In this document: in pieces, positions 17,107 through 24,912 of the stretch
Layout of the letters: every line of letters starts with the position of its first letter
How positions within the stretch are numbered: the first letter of the stretch is position 1
NCBI GenBank assembly: GCA_002291855.1
Contig: DBAW01000058.1
Coordinates: forward strand, 1-26,091
Origin: Sphingomonas sp. UBA1000
GTDB taxonomy: Bacteria > Pseudomonadota > Alphaproteobacteria > Sphingomonadales > Sphingomonadaceae
Direction: 5' to 3'
DNA length: 26,091 nucleotides
Program-made: the position numbers and the translations under genes
Notes under the pieces: model-generated
Database searches by the model: none
What the model saw: the letters and a program-made list of their open reading frames with translations, nothing else
Told to the model about the DNA's origin: nothing

Positions 17107-19329
17107 TCAGAACTTGAAGCCGATTTCGGCGCCATAGCGGCGCGGACGGGCGCGGAACACGAAGCCGCCCGGCGAGAATTCGGCGTTATAGGTTTCGTCG
17201 AACAGGTTCTGCGCGAACGCGGTGATCGACAGCCCGTTCTTCAGCGTCACGCCCGCGCGCGCATCGACGATGTCGACCGGCTGGCGCACGGTGGTGTTGA
17301 ACGGTTCCCACCAGGTCTTGCCGGTCCGGCGGTAATCGATCCGCAACAGGCCATCGACCGTGTCCGAGATCGGCCCGGCATATTGCATGCCAAGGTTCAG
17401 CGTATAGCGCGAGATTTGCGGGGCCTCGTTGCCGATCACGCTTGCATCGGCAAAGTCCTTGATCTCGCTGTCGGTCACGCCAATCGCGGCGTTGATGTCG
17501 AGATTGGGCAGCACTTCGGCGGTCGCTTCCAGCTCGAAGCCGTTGATCCGCGTCTCGGGGATGTTGCCGAGATTCTGGGTCGAGGACTGGGCGAGGAAGA
17601 CGAAGAAATAGCTGTTCCTCGACAGCGTGGTATAGGCCGCACCCGCCAGCCGCACCGGACCGAGCTGGGCCTTCGCGCCGATTTCGAACGTGTCGGCAGT
17701 TTCGGCGCGGAAGATGTCGCCCACGCCGACGATCGCGTTGTTGACCGCCTCCGCACCGACGCCGGTCTGGTTGAAGCCGCCCGAGCGGAAGCCGCGCGAA
17801 TAGCCGCCATAGAGGGTCAGATCGCGGCTCGGCTCCCAGGTCAGGGTGAGCTTGGGCTGCCAGTCGTCGAACACCGCGGTGCGCACTTCACCGCTCTGCG
17901 CCTGCGGCACGCCTGGCACCACCGGCAGGAACGCCTGCGGGGTCAGCGTCGTCTGGCGGCGCCGGTCGCGGTCATAGCGCAGGCTGGCATCGACGCGGAA
18001 CTTGGGCGACAGCTCATAACCGGCATTGGCAAACAGCGCCCAGGCGAAATTGTTCTGCCCGTCCGACAGAAAGCTGAACTGCGGATTGAGCGGATTGGTC
18101 GAGGGCGTCCGGAACACCGGGAACACGCCATTGCCGGTATCGACCATGTTGCCGGTGGAAATGAAGCGCTGGGTGTCGATCAGATAGCCGCCCACCATCC
18201 AGTTGAACGCCCGCCCGTCCTCAGGCGACGCCAGCCGCACTTCCTGGCTGAAGGCCTTGACGTCCAGAAACTGGCTTTGATTGAGGTCGAAGCCGTTGCC
18301 GGGGCCGAGGATCGTCTCGAACAGGTTGAAGAAGAAGCTGTCTGCAATCGGCAGAAAGTCGAACGCATCGCCGGTCAGGATCTCCTGCAGCGTGTCGTAG
18401 GACGAGATCGAGGTCAGGACGGCATTGTCGCCTGCATATTCGACCTTGAGCGAAACATTGTAGATGTCGCGGTCGTTCTGGCCGGGATTGTTCACCCGCA
18501 CATCGGCGACATCATTCACATCCCCGACGATATTGTAATAAAGGCCCTGTGTGCGCAGCTGGTTGACCGAGCCGCGTAGGTCGAAGGTCAGCCGGTCGCT
18601 CGCCTCGACCAGCAGATTGGCGCGTAGCGAGAAATCCTCGACCGGATCGGCATCCTCGCCCAGGAAGGTGTTGGGGATGAAACCGTCGGTGTTGTAATAG
18701 GATCCGGCGACGCGGAAGGCGACATTGTCGGCCAGCGGCCCGCTCACCCCGCCGCGCAGGAAATAGCCGAAGCCATTGTCGATCCCGGCGGTGATGTTGC
18801 CGGAAAATTTGTCGGTCGGCTTCTTGGTGGTGATGATGATCGCCCCGCCAATCGCGTTGCGCCCGTAAAGGCCGCCCTGCGGGCCCTTCAGCACCTCGAT
18901 CTGGGCGATGTCGAACAGGTCCTGGTTGAACTGCGCGGGGTTCACCTGCTGCACCCCGTCGACGATCACCGCGACGCTGGGCTCCGAATTGCGGTTCTGG
19001 GTGATGCCGCGGATGATGACGAACGCATTGCCCGCATTCTGGGTCTCGACCAGATTGACGTTGGGGGTGAGCGCGATGAAGTCCGCCGGCCGCTCGATCC
19101 CGGCATTCTGGATCGCCCGGGAATCGAACGCGGTAACCGCCGCCGGCGTATCCTGCAGGCTTTCCTCGCGGCGCAGGCCGGTGACGATGATGCTCTGATC
19201 CTCGGCCTCTGGCGCTGGCGGCGTGGCGGCGCTGGTCTGTGCCGCAAGCGGGGCGGCATATGTCGCGGCCGCCAGACCCGCGGCAGCAAGCGCGACGGAA
19301 CTGACGATCCTGGAGCCCGGATTGGTCAT
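17107..19329 (-). CDS. TonB-dependent outer-membrane receptor
   Basis: A 740-residue outer-membrane transporter driven by TonB-ExbBD. Residues 1 to about 31 are a signal peptide (cleavage near PLAAQ). A TonB-box-like DQSIIVTG precedes a plug domain (TPAAVTAFDSRAIQNAG, IRGITQNRN, VLKGPQGGLYGRNAIGGAI). The beta-barrel follows and ends in the aromatic F typical of outer-membrane insertion (RYGAEIGFKF). The barrel type (FRSGGFNQTG, RIDYRRTG) is that of the large sphingomonad receptor family that takes up sugars, aromatics or plant compounds; the ligand is unknown. The ATG at 19329 follows GGGGAGAGAGAC; the open frame extends upstream to 19518 but would cross the promoter. It heads a five-gene operon and is preceded by a double IclR-type operator at 19426-19457. 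Confidence 0.93.
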   Translation of the reverse strand: MTNPGSRIVSSVALAAAGLAAATYAAPLAAQTSAATPPAPEAEDQSIIVTGLRREESLQDTPAAVTAFDSRAIQNAGIERPADFIALTPNVNLVETQNAGNAFVIIRGITQNRNSEPSVAVIVDGVQQVNPAQFNQDLFDIAQIEVLKGPQGGLYGRNAIGGAIIITTKKPTDKFSGNITAGIDNGFGYFLRGGVSGPLADNVAFRVAGSYYNTDGFIPNTFLGEDADPVEDFSLRANLLVEASDRLTFDLRGSVNQLRTQGLYYNIVGDVNDVADVRVNNPGQNDRDIYNVSLKVEYAGDNAVLTSISSYDTLQEILTGDAFDFLPIADSFFFNLFETILGPGNGFDLNQSQFLDVKAFSQEVRLASPEDGRAFNWMVGGYLIDTQRFISTGNMVDTGNGVFPVFRTPSTNPLNPQFSFLSDGQNNFAWALFANAGYELSPKFRVDASLRYDRDRRRQTTLTPQAFLPVVPGVPQAQSGEVRTAVFDDWQPKLTLTWEPSRDLTLYGGYSRGFRSGGFNQTGVGAEAVNNAIVGVGDIFRAETADTFEIGAKAQLGPVRLAGAAYTTLSRNSYFFVFLAQSSTQNLGNIPETRINGFELEATAEVLPNLDINAAIGVTDSEIKDFADASVIGNEAPQISRYTLNLGMQYAGPISDTVDGLLRIDYRRTGKTWWEPFNTTVRQPVDIVDARAGVTLKNGLSITAFAQNLFDETYNAEFSPGGFVFRARPRRYGAEIGFKF

Positions 19330-19416
19330 GTCTCTCTCCCCTGTGGACGCTTTGCGCCCCTTCTTTGGTCCCCTGCGAAGCTGTTCGCTTTCTTCGGTCC
19401 CCTCCGACACTGCCCA

Positions 19417-19457
19417 TCTATAAACTTCGCATTGCGAAGTCAACTTCGATATACGAA
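19417..19457 (-). promoter_or_regulatory. Promoter and double TTCG-N5-CGAA operator of the TonB-receptor operon
   Basis: Two 13-bp palindromes TTCG-N5-CGAA (19426-19438 and 19445-19457) are separated by GTCAAC. The first extends to a perfect 17-bp palindrome, ACTTCGCATTGCGAAGT (19424-19440). On the minus strand TTGACT (19443-19438) and TATAGA (19422-19417) form a promoter with a 15-base spacer, so the -35 lies exactly between the palindromes. The same arrangement occurs at 21615-21655. The rest of 19330-19603 holds a CGA triplet run (19460-19474) and no gene. Predicted target of the IclR regulator encoded at 19604-20434. Confidence 0.75.
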
Positions 19458-19603
19458 AACGACGACGACGACGGCAGTGCCGGCGCGCCATGCGCCGAAC
19501 AGGGCACGGCTCATCCACCGCTCATGCGCGGGTCATTGTCGGATCATCCGGGGGTGGCCGGACAGGCGATGCCCGGACCGGGGGAAACTGTCCCCGCTGA
19601 CCG

Positions 19604-20434
19604 CTAGGGCTTGAGCGCGGCTTCCAGCGCCGGCCAGCGCCTGAGTGTCGCCTCGATCTCGCCCGCCGTGGCGCGCAGCAGCGGCAGGCGGGTGCGCACC
19701 AGCTCGTCCTGCGAGATGCGGGTGGTGGAGGTCGAGCAGTTGATGCTCGCGATCACCCGCTTGTCGCGCCCGAAGATCGGCACCGCCACCGACACGATGC
19801 CATAGTCCAGTTCGTCGAGCGCGGAATCGTAACCGCGTTCGGTGATCAACTTCAGCCGCTCGCTGAGTGCGGACCGTTCGGTCACCGTGCGCTCGGTAAA
19901 GCGCTGGAACGGCGCGCCGGACAGCAAAGCGGCACGCTCGTCATCGGGAAGATTGGCGGCAATCGCTTTGCCGAGCGATGTCGCATGGAACGGAAAGCGC
20001 GTGCCCACCCCGGCCGCGACCCGGAACCGCCGGTCGGTCGACACATGGGCGACATAGAGGATGTCGGTGCCCGCCAGCACCGCGAGGCTGGCGCTGTCTC
20101 CGGTCTGGTCGCGCAGCACCTGCAACGGGGGCAGCACCACCTGCTCGATCTGCATCGAGGCGAGAAAGGCCGATCCGATCGTCAGCACCGCCGGGCGCAG
20201 CAGGAACTTGCGATCATGCTGCCCGACATAGCCAAGCTCGACCAGCGTGATCAGGCACCGCCGCGCCACCGCCGGGGGCAGGCCGGTGACGGCCGCCACC
20301 TCGGACAGGGTCATCTCCGGATGATCCTCGTCAAACGCCTTCAGCACGCGCAGGCCGCGTTCGAGGGTCGAGAGGAATTCGGGGTCCTTTGCCCCCGCTT
20401 CCTTCCGGCCTGGTTCAGCCCCTGCGAGTCCCAT
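19604..20434 (-). CDS. IclR-family transcriptional regulator (PcaR/PcaU-like)
   Basis: A 276-residue DNA-binding regulator. The N-terminal winged helix-turn-helix covers about residues 23-70 (LERGLRVLKAF, TLSEVAAVTGLPPAVARRCLITLVELGYV region). The effector domain contains ILYVAHVST, GTRFPFHATSLGKAI and VAVPIFGRDKRVIASINCS. The domain order and length match PcaR/PcaU/PobR-type regulators of aromatic catabolism, which can activate or repress. The ATG at 20434 follows GAAAGG and overlaps the CoA-transferase 3' end by 20 bases, so the two genes are co-transcribed. The regulator would therefore control its own synthesis through the operator at 21624-21655, and the TonB operon through the matching one at 19426-19457. 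The ligand is unknown. Confidence 0.92.
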   Translation of the reverse strand: MGLAGAEPGRKEAGAKDPEFLSTLERGLRVLKAFDEDHPEMTLSEVAAVTGLPPAVARRCLITLVELGYVGQHDRKFLLRPAVLTIGSAFLASMQIEQVVLPPLQVLRDQTGDSASLAVLAGTDILYVAHVSTDRRFRVAAGVGTRFPFHATSLGKAIAANLPDDERAALLSGAPFQRFTERTVTERSALSERLKLITERGYDSALDELDYGIVSVAVPIFGRDKRVIASINCSTSTTRISQDELVRTRLPLLRATAGEIEATLRRWPALEAALKP

Positions 20435-21575
20435 GCTTAGGCCTTTCGATGCTGCGGCGGATGTCCGCGTCGTCGGCGCCCAATACGGGCGGTGCGGTGA
20501 CGCTGTCCATGCGCTCGCCATCGAAGCTGAGCGGAAAACGGATGGTACGGAAAGGGCCATGCGGGCCATCGGGGTCGCTGACCTCGATGCCGAGCGCCTT
20601 GGCCTGTGCGCTTTCCAGCACTTCGGCCGAGTTATGGACCGGTGAGTTGGGCACTTCGAGCCGGGTGAGCTCGGCCGCCCATTCGGCGCGCGGGCGGGTG
20701 GCGAAGATCGGCGCGAGGAAGGCGACGACATCGTCATAATGGGCAATGCGCGCCTCGCGGCTGGCAAAGGTGGGGCGCGCGAGCATGTCTGGCTGGCCGA
20801 CAGCGGTCGCCAGATTTTCCCAGAATTTGGGCGGCGAGGACATGTGCAGCGCGATCCACTGGCCATCGGCACATTCAAAGACATAGCTCTGCGACACGTG
20901 CGGGCGGCTGTAGGGCCCCATCACCTGATCGGCCGACAGCAGATGGGTGAAATCATCGAGATTGAAATGGCACATCGCCTCGAACATCGAGGTCTCGACC
21001 AGCCGCCCCTTGCCGGTCCGGTGCCGTTCGTTGAGCGCGGCCAGGATGCCGAGCGCGGCATAGAAACCGGTCATCGCATCGGCAATCGCCGGGCCGACGA
21101 CGCGCGGATGCGCCGGATTGACCAGCAGCCGCAAAAAGCCCGATGCCGCCTGGGCAACGGTGTCGAAGGCGGGCCGGTCACGGTCCGGCCCCTCGCTGCC
21201 AAAGCCAGAGATCGAGGCATAGACCAGCCGCGGGTTGATCGCCTGCAACCGCGCAGCATCGACATTCAGCCGCCCCGCCACGCCCGGGCGGAAGTTCTGG
21301 ATGAACACATCGGCATCGGCGACAAGCCGGTCGAGCACCGCGAGGTCGTCGGGGTTCTTGGGGTCGATGGTGATCGAGCGCTTGTTGCGGTTATAGGTCT
21401 GGAAGTGCGGCGAATAGAGGCCGCCCTTGAAGCTGCGGAACGGATCGCCCGTGCCCGGCTGCTCGACCTTGATGACATCCGCGCCGAGGTCTGCGAGCAG
21501 CATCCCGGCCGCCGGGCCGGTGATGAAGGTGCCCATTTCGAGCACGGTAACGCCCGCGAGAGGTCCTGCCTTCAT
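20415..21575 (-). CDS. CaiB/BaiF family (class III) CoA-transferase
   Basis: A 386-residue enzyme predicted to transfer CoA between carboxylic acids through an aspartyl-CoA intermediate. The fold shows in GVTVLEMGTFITGPAAGMLLADLGADVIKVE (residues 8 to 38) and FIQNFRPGVAGRL. The catalytic aspartate is probably D167 in AIADAMTG, aligning with Asp169 of formyl-CoA transferase. Length is normal for the family. The ATG at 21575 gives the family N-terminus; the open frame continues upstream across the promoter. It is the first gene of an operon with the IclR regulator and divergent from a citryl-CoA-lyase-like gene. The pairing suggests that a hydroxy-acid is activated as its CoA ester and then cleaved, as in itaconate/citramalate or citrate pathways. 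Confidence 0.92.
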   Translation of the reverse strand: MKAGPLAGVTVLEMGTFITGPAAGMLLADLGADVIKVEQPGTGDPFRSFKGGLYSPHFQTYNRNKRSITIDPKNPDDLAVLDRLVADADVFIQNFRPGVAGRLNVDAARLQAINPRLVYASISGFGSEGPDRDRPAFDTVAQAASGFLRLLVNPAHPRVVGPAIADAMTGFYAALGILAALNERHRTGKGRLVETSMFEAMCHFNLDDFTHLLSADQVMGPYSRPHVSQSYVFECADGQWIALHMSSPPKFWENLATAVGQPDMLARPTFASREARIAHYDDVVAFLAPIFATRPRAEWAAELTRLEVPNSPVHNSAEVLESAQAKALGIEVSDPDGPHGPFRTIRFPLSFDGERMDSVTAPPVLGADDADIRRSIERPKHGTRRG

Positions 21576-21593
21576 CCGCCCGATCCCAACTTC

Positions 21594-21655
21594 TTGCCTT
21601 GCCAATATGGTCAGGGTATATTCTTCGAATAACGAAATCAACTTCGTATAACGAA
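21594..21655. promoter_or_regulatory. Bidirectional promoter with double TTCG-N5-CGAA operator
   Basis: Two palindromes TTCG-N5-CGAA (21624-21636 and 21643-21655) are separated by ATCAAC, the same layout as at 19426-19457. On the plus strand TTGCCT (21594-21599), 17 bases, TATATT (21617-21622) would start transcription near the first palindrome, for the lyase gene. On the minus strand TTGATT (21641-21636), 15 bases, TATACC (21620-21615) serves the CoA-transferase-IclR operon. The two -10 elements overlap in the same TATA. The second palindrome ends 11 bases before the lyase ATG. Confidence 0.75.
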
Positions 21656-21666
21656 AAGAGTGCATC

Positions 21667-22446
21667 ATGCGCATTGGCAAGCAGGACAACGCCGTCACCT
21701 CGATCTGCACCTCGGATGCCACGAGCATCACGGTGCGCGGGCTCGACCTGTGCAGCGAGGTGATCGGCCGGGTCGATTTCACCAGCTATTTCTGGCTGCT
21801 GGTGACCGGCCACATGCCCAGCCCGGAGCAGAAGGCGCTCGCCGATGCCGTGCTGTGCGCGATTGCGGAACACGGGCTGGTGCCCAGCGTCGTCGCCTCA
21901 CGCATGACCTATGCCGCGGCCCCCGAGGCCTTTCATGGCGCGGTTGCCGCCGGGTTGCTCGGCTGCGGCTCGGTCGTCCTGGGCAGCGCCGAAGTCGCGG
22001 GCAGATTCTATGCGCAGGTGGTGGCCGATGCCGAAGGCGGCGATCCCGCCGCAACGGCCGTCGCTGCGGTCCGCGCGCTGCGTGCCGAGAAAAAGGCGAT
22101 CCCCGGCTTTGGCCACCCGCAACATTCAGGCGGCGACCCCCGCGCCCACCGCCTGCTGGCGCTCGCCGCCGAGCATGGGATGGCGGGCAAGCATATCGCC
22201 ATGCTGCGCACCATCGAGCGCGTGCTTCCCGAGGCCATTGGCCGCGCGCTGCCGATCAACGTCAATGGCGCGATCCCGGCGGTGATGCTCGATGCGGGCT
22301 TTCCGCTCGCCGCGCTCAAGGGCATCTCGCTGCTGGCGCGCACCGCCAGCCTGATCGCCCACCTGCAAGAAGAAAGCGAACGCCCCATCGGCTTCATCAT
22401 GTCGGGCGCGGCCGCCGGACGGATCGGGTTCGAAAGCGAGAGCTGA
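21667..22446 (+). CDS. Citryl-CoA-lyase-like protein (citrate synthase fold)
   Basis: A 259-residue protein of the small citrate-synthase-like lyase group, which cleaves or forms citryl-CoA or citramalyl-CoA-like thioesters. PGFGHPQHSGGDPRAHRL (146 to 163) matches the citrate synthase GFGHxxxxxxDPR segment with H150 as the catalytic histidine. H90 in AFHGAVAAGLLG is the candidate for the other histidine. Where citrate synthase and ATP-citrate lyase have an aspartate in NVD, this protein has N200 (INVNGAIP), so the chemistry may differ. It is much shorter than citrate synthase (about 430 residues), as usual for this group. AAAAGAG lies just before the ATG, overlapping the edge of the operator. 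Divergent from the CoA-transferase gene and predicted to act on its product. Confidence 0.82.
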   Translation: MRIGKQDNAVTSICTSDATSITVRGLDLCSEVIGRVDFTSYFWLLVTGHMPSPEQKALADAVLCAIAEHGLVPSVVASRMTYAAAPEAFHGAVAAGLLGCGSVVLGSAEVAGRFYAQVVADAEGGDPAATAVAAVRALRAEKKAIPGFGHPQHSGGDPRAHRLLALAAEHGMAGKHIAMLRTIERVLPEAIGRALPINVNGAIPAVMLDAGFPLAALKGISLLARTASLIAHLQEESERPIGFIMSGAAAGRIGFESES

Positions 22447-22479
22447 GACCGCTTCGCGATCACGCGGGAATGCGATCAT

Positions 22480-22540
22480 GATCCCGGTGCCGTGGCGCGG
22501 CAGGGCGTGCGCACGGGCGACCGGCTGCCACGCCGGGATC
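22480..22540. terminator. Long bulged hairpin after the lyase gene
   Basis: GATCCCGG (22480-22487) and CGTGGC (22491-22496) pair with GCCACG (22527-22532) and CCGGGATC (22533-22540), leaving a 3-base bulge and a 30-base loop that holds the palindrome GTGCGCAC. It begins 34 bases after the lyase stop. No T-run follows; a terminator or a processing structure is possible. Confidence 0.4.
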
Positions 22541-22604
22541 ACCTGCTGAGCCGCGGTCCATTCCCGTGGCTCCGGATTTTTCGGCCTTTGCCGCGGCGTG
22601 ATGG

Positions 22605-22647
22605 TTAACGCGCCTATAAGACTGTCAGGGCCGGCAGCCGGCGACAG
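22605..22647 (+). promoter_or_regulatory. Upstream region of the methyltransferase-like gene: -10, CtrA-like box and leader hairpin
   Basis: A good -10 (TATAAG, 22615-22620) has no matching -35. TTAA-N7-ATAA (22605-22619) matches the alphaproteobacterial CtrA consensus TTAA-N7-TTAA at 7 of 8 bases and overlaps the -10. A leader hairpin follows: CTGTC (22622-22626) with GACAG (22643-22647), and GCCGG with CCGGC inside, ending four bases before the AGGGG ribosome binding site. Confidence 0.35.
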
Positions 22648-22662
22648 CATAGGGGCGTTTCA

Positions 22663-23547
22663 GTGAGCAGCTTTGGAACGTTTATCGATCCCGACACGTC
22701 GTTGCAGGACGTGGCCGATCCGGCCGCCCGACTGGGCGTGAGGGTCAACTCCGGCTTTCAGGCGCGCGGCCTGTTCGAGATGTTCCGCAACAGGAACAAG
22801 ATTTTCGACATGATCGCCAACCGGATCGCCCAAACCGATCTTCATTACGAGGATCAGTGCTCGGCCAAATATTATTTCGATCTCGTCAATGTGCTGCGGG
22901 ATTTCAACGGCAGCTTCGACCGGCTGGTCGAGGTCGGCGTCTATATGGGCGGATCATCGTCGATTTTCGCCGGGTGCATGGGCAGGTTTGATTTCGACCT
23001 TGATCTGGTGGACATCAACCCGCCCTTCCTCCAGTTCGCCTATGAACGGATCCGCCGGACCTTCCCCGAAGCGGTCGGCCGCGTGCGCCTGTTCCATGGC
23101 GACGTGCCCTCCTATGTCCGCCATGTGATGCTGGAAGCCCATGGCATCCGCCACATCATCCACCATGACGGCGCCCATGATTTCAATCAGGTGGTGAAGG
23201 ACATGGCGGCGCTTTATTATGCCCGCCATTCGCTGTTCGCGATCATCGCGCAGGACACGCATCTGCGCGGCACCATCGAACATATGAACTTTGTCGACCT
23301 GGCGATGTATGCTGTGTTCGGCACCGATCTCAAATATGCGCCGATCGGCGATGCCTATGTCGAGGGCACCGAGATGTGCCACCCCAATATCTATCAGGGC
23401 AATTATTTCATGCCGGGCGCGGCCGAGGGCTTTGTGCTGCCGATGGCCGCCAATCAGTTCGTCTATCCGCACCCGGCCCTGCGCATGGACGATTTCCTGC
23501 CGCCGCCGCGTGGCGGATCGGCCCCCGAAACTGCGGCAGCCGCCTGA
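22663..23547 (+). CDS. Class I SAM-methyltransferase-like protein
   Basis: A 294-residue cytoplasmic protein with a Rossmann-like SAM-binding core. Motif I is EVGVYMGGS (residues 90-98); LVDINPPFL at 115-123 supplies the acidic end of strand 2, and HHDGAHDF at 167-174 resembles the IDGDHSY-type motif of Methyltransf_24 and cephalosporin hydroxylase-like proteins. I cannot assign a substrate. About 80 residues precede the core and about 80 follow, including PIGDAYVEGTE and the C-terminal FLPPPRGG; these may carry specificity. The GTG at 22663 follows AGGGG with 7-base spacing. It stands alone, convergent with the transporter gene and separated from it by a strong hairpin. Confidence 0.7.
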   Translation: MSSFGTFIDPDTSLQDVADPAARLGVRVNSGFQARGLFEMFRNRNKIFDMIANRIAQTDLHYEDQCSAKYYFDLVNVLRDFNGSFDRLVEVGVYMGGSSSIFAGCMGRFDFDLDLVDINPPFLQFAYERIRRTFPEAVGRVRLFHGDVPSYVRHVMLEAHGIRHIIHHDGAHDFNQVVKDMAALYYARHSLFAIIAQDTHLRGTIEHMNFVDLAMYAVFGTDLKYAPIGDAYVEGTEMCHPNIYQGNYFMPGAAEGFVLPMAANQFVYPHPALRMDDFLPPPRGGSAPETAAAA

Positions 23548-23555
23548 CGCCTCGA

Positions 23556-23583
23556 CCGGGGGACGACGTCACTCGTCCTCCGG
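23556..23583. terminator. Bidirectional hairpin terminator between convergent genes
   Basis: An 11-bp stem with one G-T wobble (23556-23566 with 23573-23583) and the loop CGTCAC sits in the 54-base gap between the methyltransferase-like and transporter stop codons. There is no T-tract. Confidence 0.6.
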
Positions 23584-23601
23584 GTCATCCGACGGCCAGC
23601 C

Positions 23602-24879
23602 TTAGTCGCCCGCCGGTTCGTCGAGCCGGGGGGCGAGGAGCTGGATGAGGCCAAGCGCGATCAGATAGACCGAGCCGGCGACGATGAAGATCAGGCTGTA
23701 AGTGCCGATCCGTTCCAGCACCTGACCGATATAGAGCGAGAAGATCATCCCCCCGACCGCGCCCGCCGTGCCGCCGATGCCGATCACGGAGCCGACCGCC
23801 TTGCGCGGGAACATGTCCGAAGGCAGCGTGTAGAGATTGGCCGACCAGGCCTGATGCGCGGCGGTGGCGAGGCTGATGATCGCCACCGCGACCCACAGAT
23901 TGTCGACCCATTGCGCAAAGAAGATCGGCGTCACCGCCAGCGCGCAGCCGAGCATCGTCACCTTGCGCGCCGCGTTGATCGTCCAGCCGCGCTGGATCAG
24001 CCGCGACGAGATCCAGCCGCCGACAATCGAGCCAAGGTCGGAGACGACATAGATCACCACCAGCGGCGGCCCGAAGGTCTTGAGATCGAGCCCGTGGCGC
24101 TTGACCAGAAAATCGGGCAGCCAGAACAGGAACATCCACCAGATCGGGTCGGTCAGGAACTTGCCGGCCGCAAACGCCCAGGTCTCGCGCCGCCCGAGCA
24201 GGCGCGACCAGGGGACGCGCGCCGCCGGATCAGCAGGGTCGCTTTCGATATAGGCGAGTTCGCCCGCCGACAGCCGCCGGCTTTCGCGCGGCCGCCGGTA
24301 GAGCGCCAGCCAGGCGACGAGCCAGATCAGGCTGACCGCGCCGGTGATGACGAACGCCCCGCGCCAGCCATAGGCCAGCGTCAGCGCTGGCACGATCAGC
24401 GGCGTGAGAATCGCGCCAACATTTGCGCCGGCGTTGAAGATTCCGGTTGCAAGTGCCCGTTCGCGCTTGGGAAACCATTCGGTCACCGCCTTCAGCCCGG
24501 CGGGGAAATTGCCGCTTTCGCCGATGCCGAGCAGGAAGCGCACACCGGCAAAGCCCGCCACCGAGCCTGCCGCGGCATGCAGCATGTGCGCCCCCGTCCA
24601 GATGATGAAGGCGATGGCATAGCCCAGCCGCGCGCCGATCCGGTCGACGACATTGCCGAACGCGACATAACCGAGCGCATAAGCGAGCTGGAACCAGAAC
24701 ACGATGTCGGCATAGACGGTCTCGGTCCAGCCGAACTCGGCCTGCAATGTCGGCTTGAGCAGGCCGATCATCTGCCGGTCGACATAGTTGATCGCGGTCG
24801 CCGCAAACAGCAGCGCGACGATCACCCAGCGAAGCCGTCCCGTTTTCGGAACCGGCATGGTGGCCATGGTGTCCGGCAT
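23602..24879 (-). CDS. exuT: MFS transporter, hexuronate (ExuT-type) of the anion:cation symporter family
   Basis: A 425-residue inner-membrane symporter with about 12 membrane segments. NYVDRQMIGLLKP in helix 1 and IGESGNFPAGLKAVTEWFPKRERA (residues 116 to 139) are characteristic of the ACS family branch of ExuT, GudP and related sugar-acid carriers. The likely substrates are galacturonate, glucuronate or related acids; the neighbouring fructuronate reductase supports this. The ATG at 24879 follows GGGGAGGGG. It starts 33 bases after the stop of the hydratase gene, so it belongs to the same operon. An aldonate or aldarate substrate cannot be excluded. Confidence 0.85.
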   Translation of the reverse strand: MPDTMATMPVPKTGRLRWVIVALLFAATAINYVDRQMIGLLKPTLQAEFGWTETVYADIVFWFQLAYALGYVAFGNVVDRIGARLGYAIAFIIWTGAHMLHAAAGSVAGFAGVRFLLGIGESGNFPAGLKAVTEWFPKRERALATGIFNAGANVGAILTPLIVPALTLAYGWRGAFVITGAVSLIWLVAWLALYRRPRESRRLSAGELAYIESDPADPAARVPWSRLLGRRETWAFAAGKFLTDPIWWMFLFWLPDFLVKRHGLDLKTFGPPLVVIYVVSDLGSIVGGWISSRLIQRGWTINAARKVTMLGCALAVTPIFFAQWVDNLWVAVAIISLATAAHQAWSANLYTLPSDMFPRKAVGSVIGIGGTAGAVGGMIFSLYIGQVLERIGTYSLIFIVAGSVYLIALGLIQLLAPRLDEPAGD

Positions 24880-24912
24880 TCTGAACCCCTCCCCTTGGCG
24901 CGGCCGACCGTC

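Noticed and set aside
19330..19518. N-terminal extension of the TonB receptor to 19518
   Set aside because: It would run through the promoter and operator and place the signal peptide inside the protein.
20435..20884. N-terminal extension of the IclR regulator reading frame
   Set aside because: It overlaps the CoA-transferase gene by 450 bases and adds low-complexity sequence before a normal IclR start.
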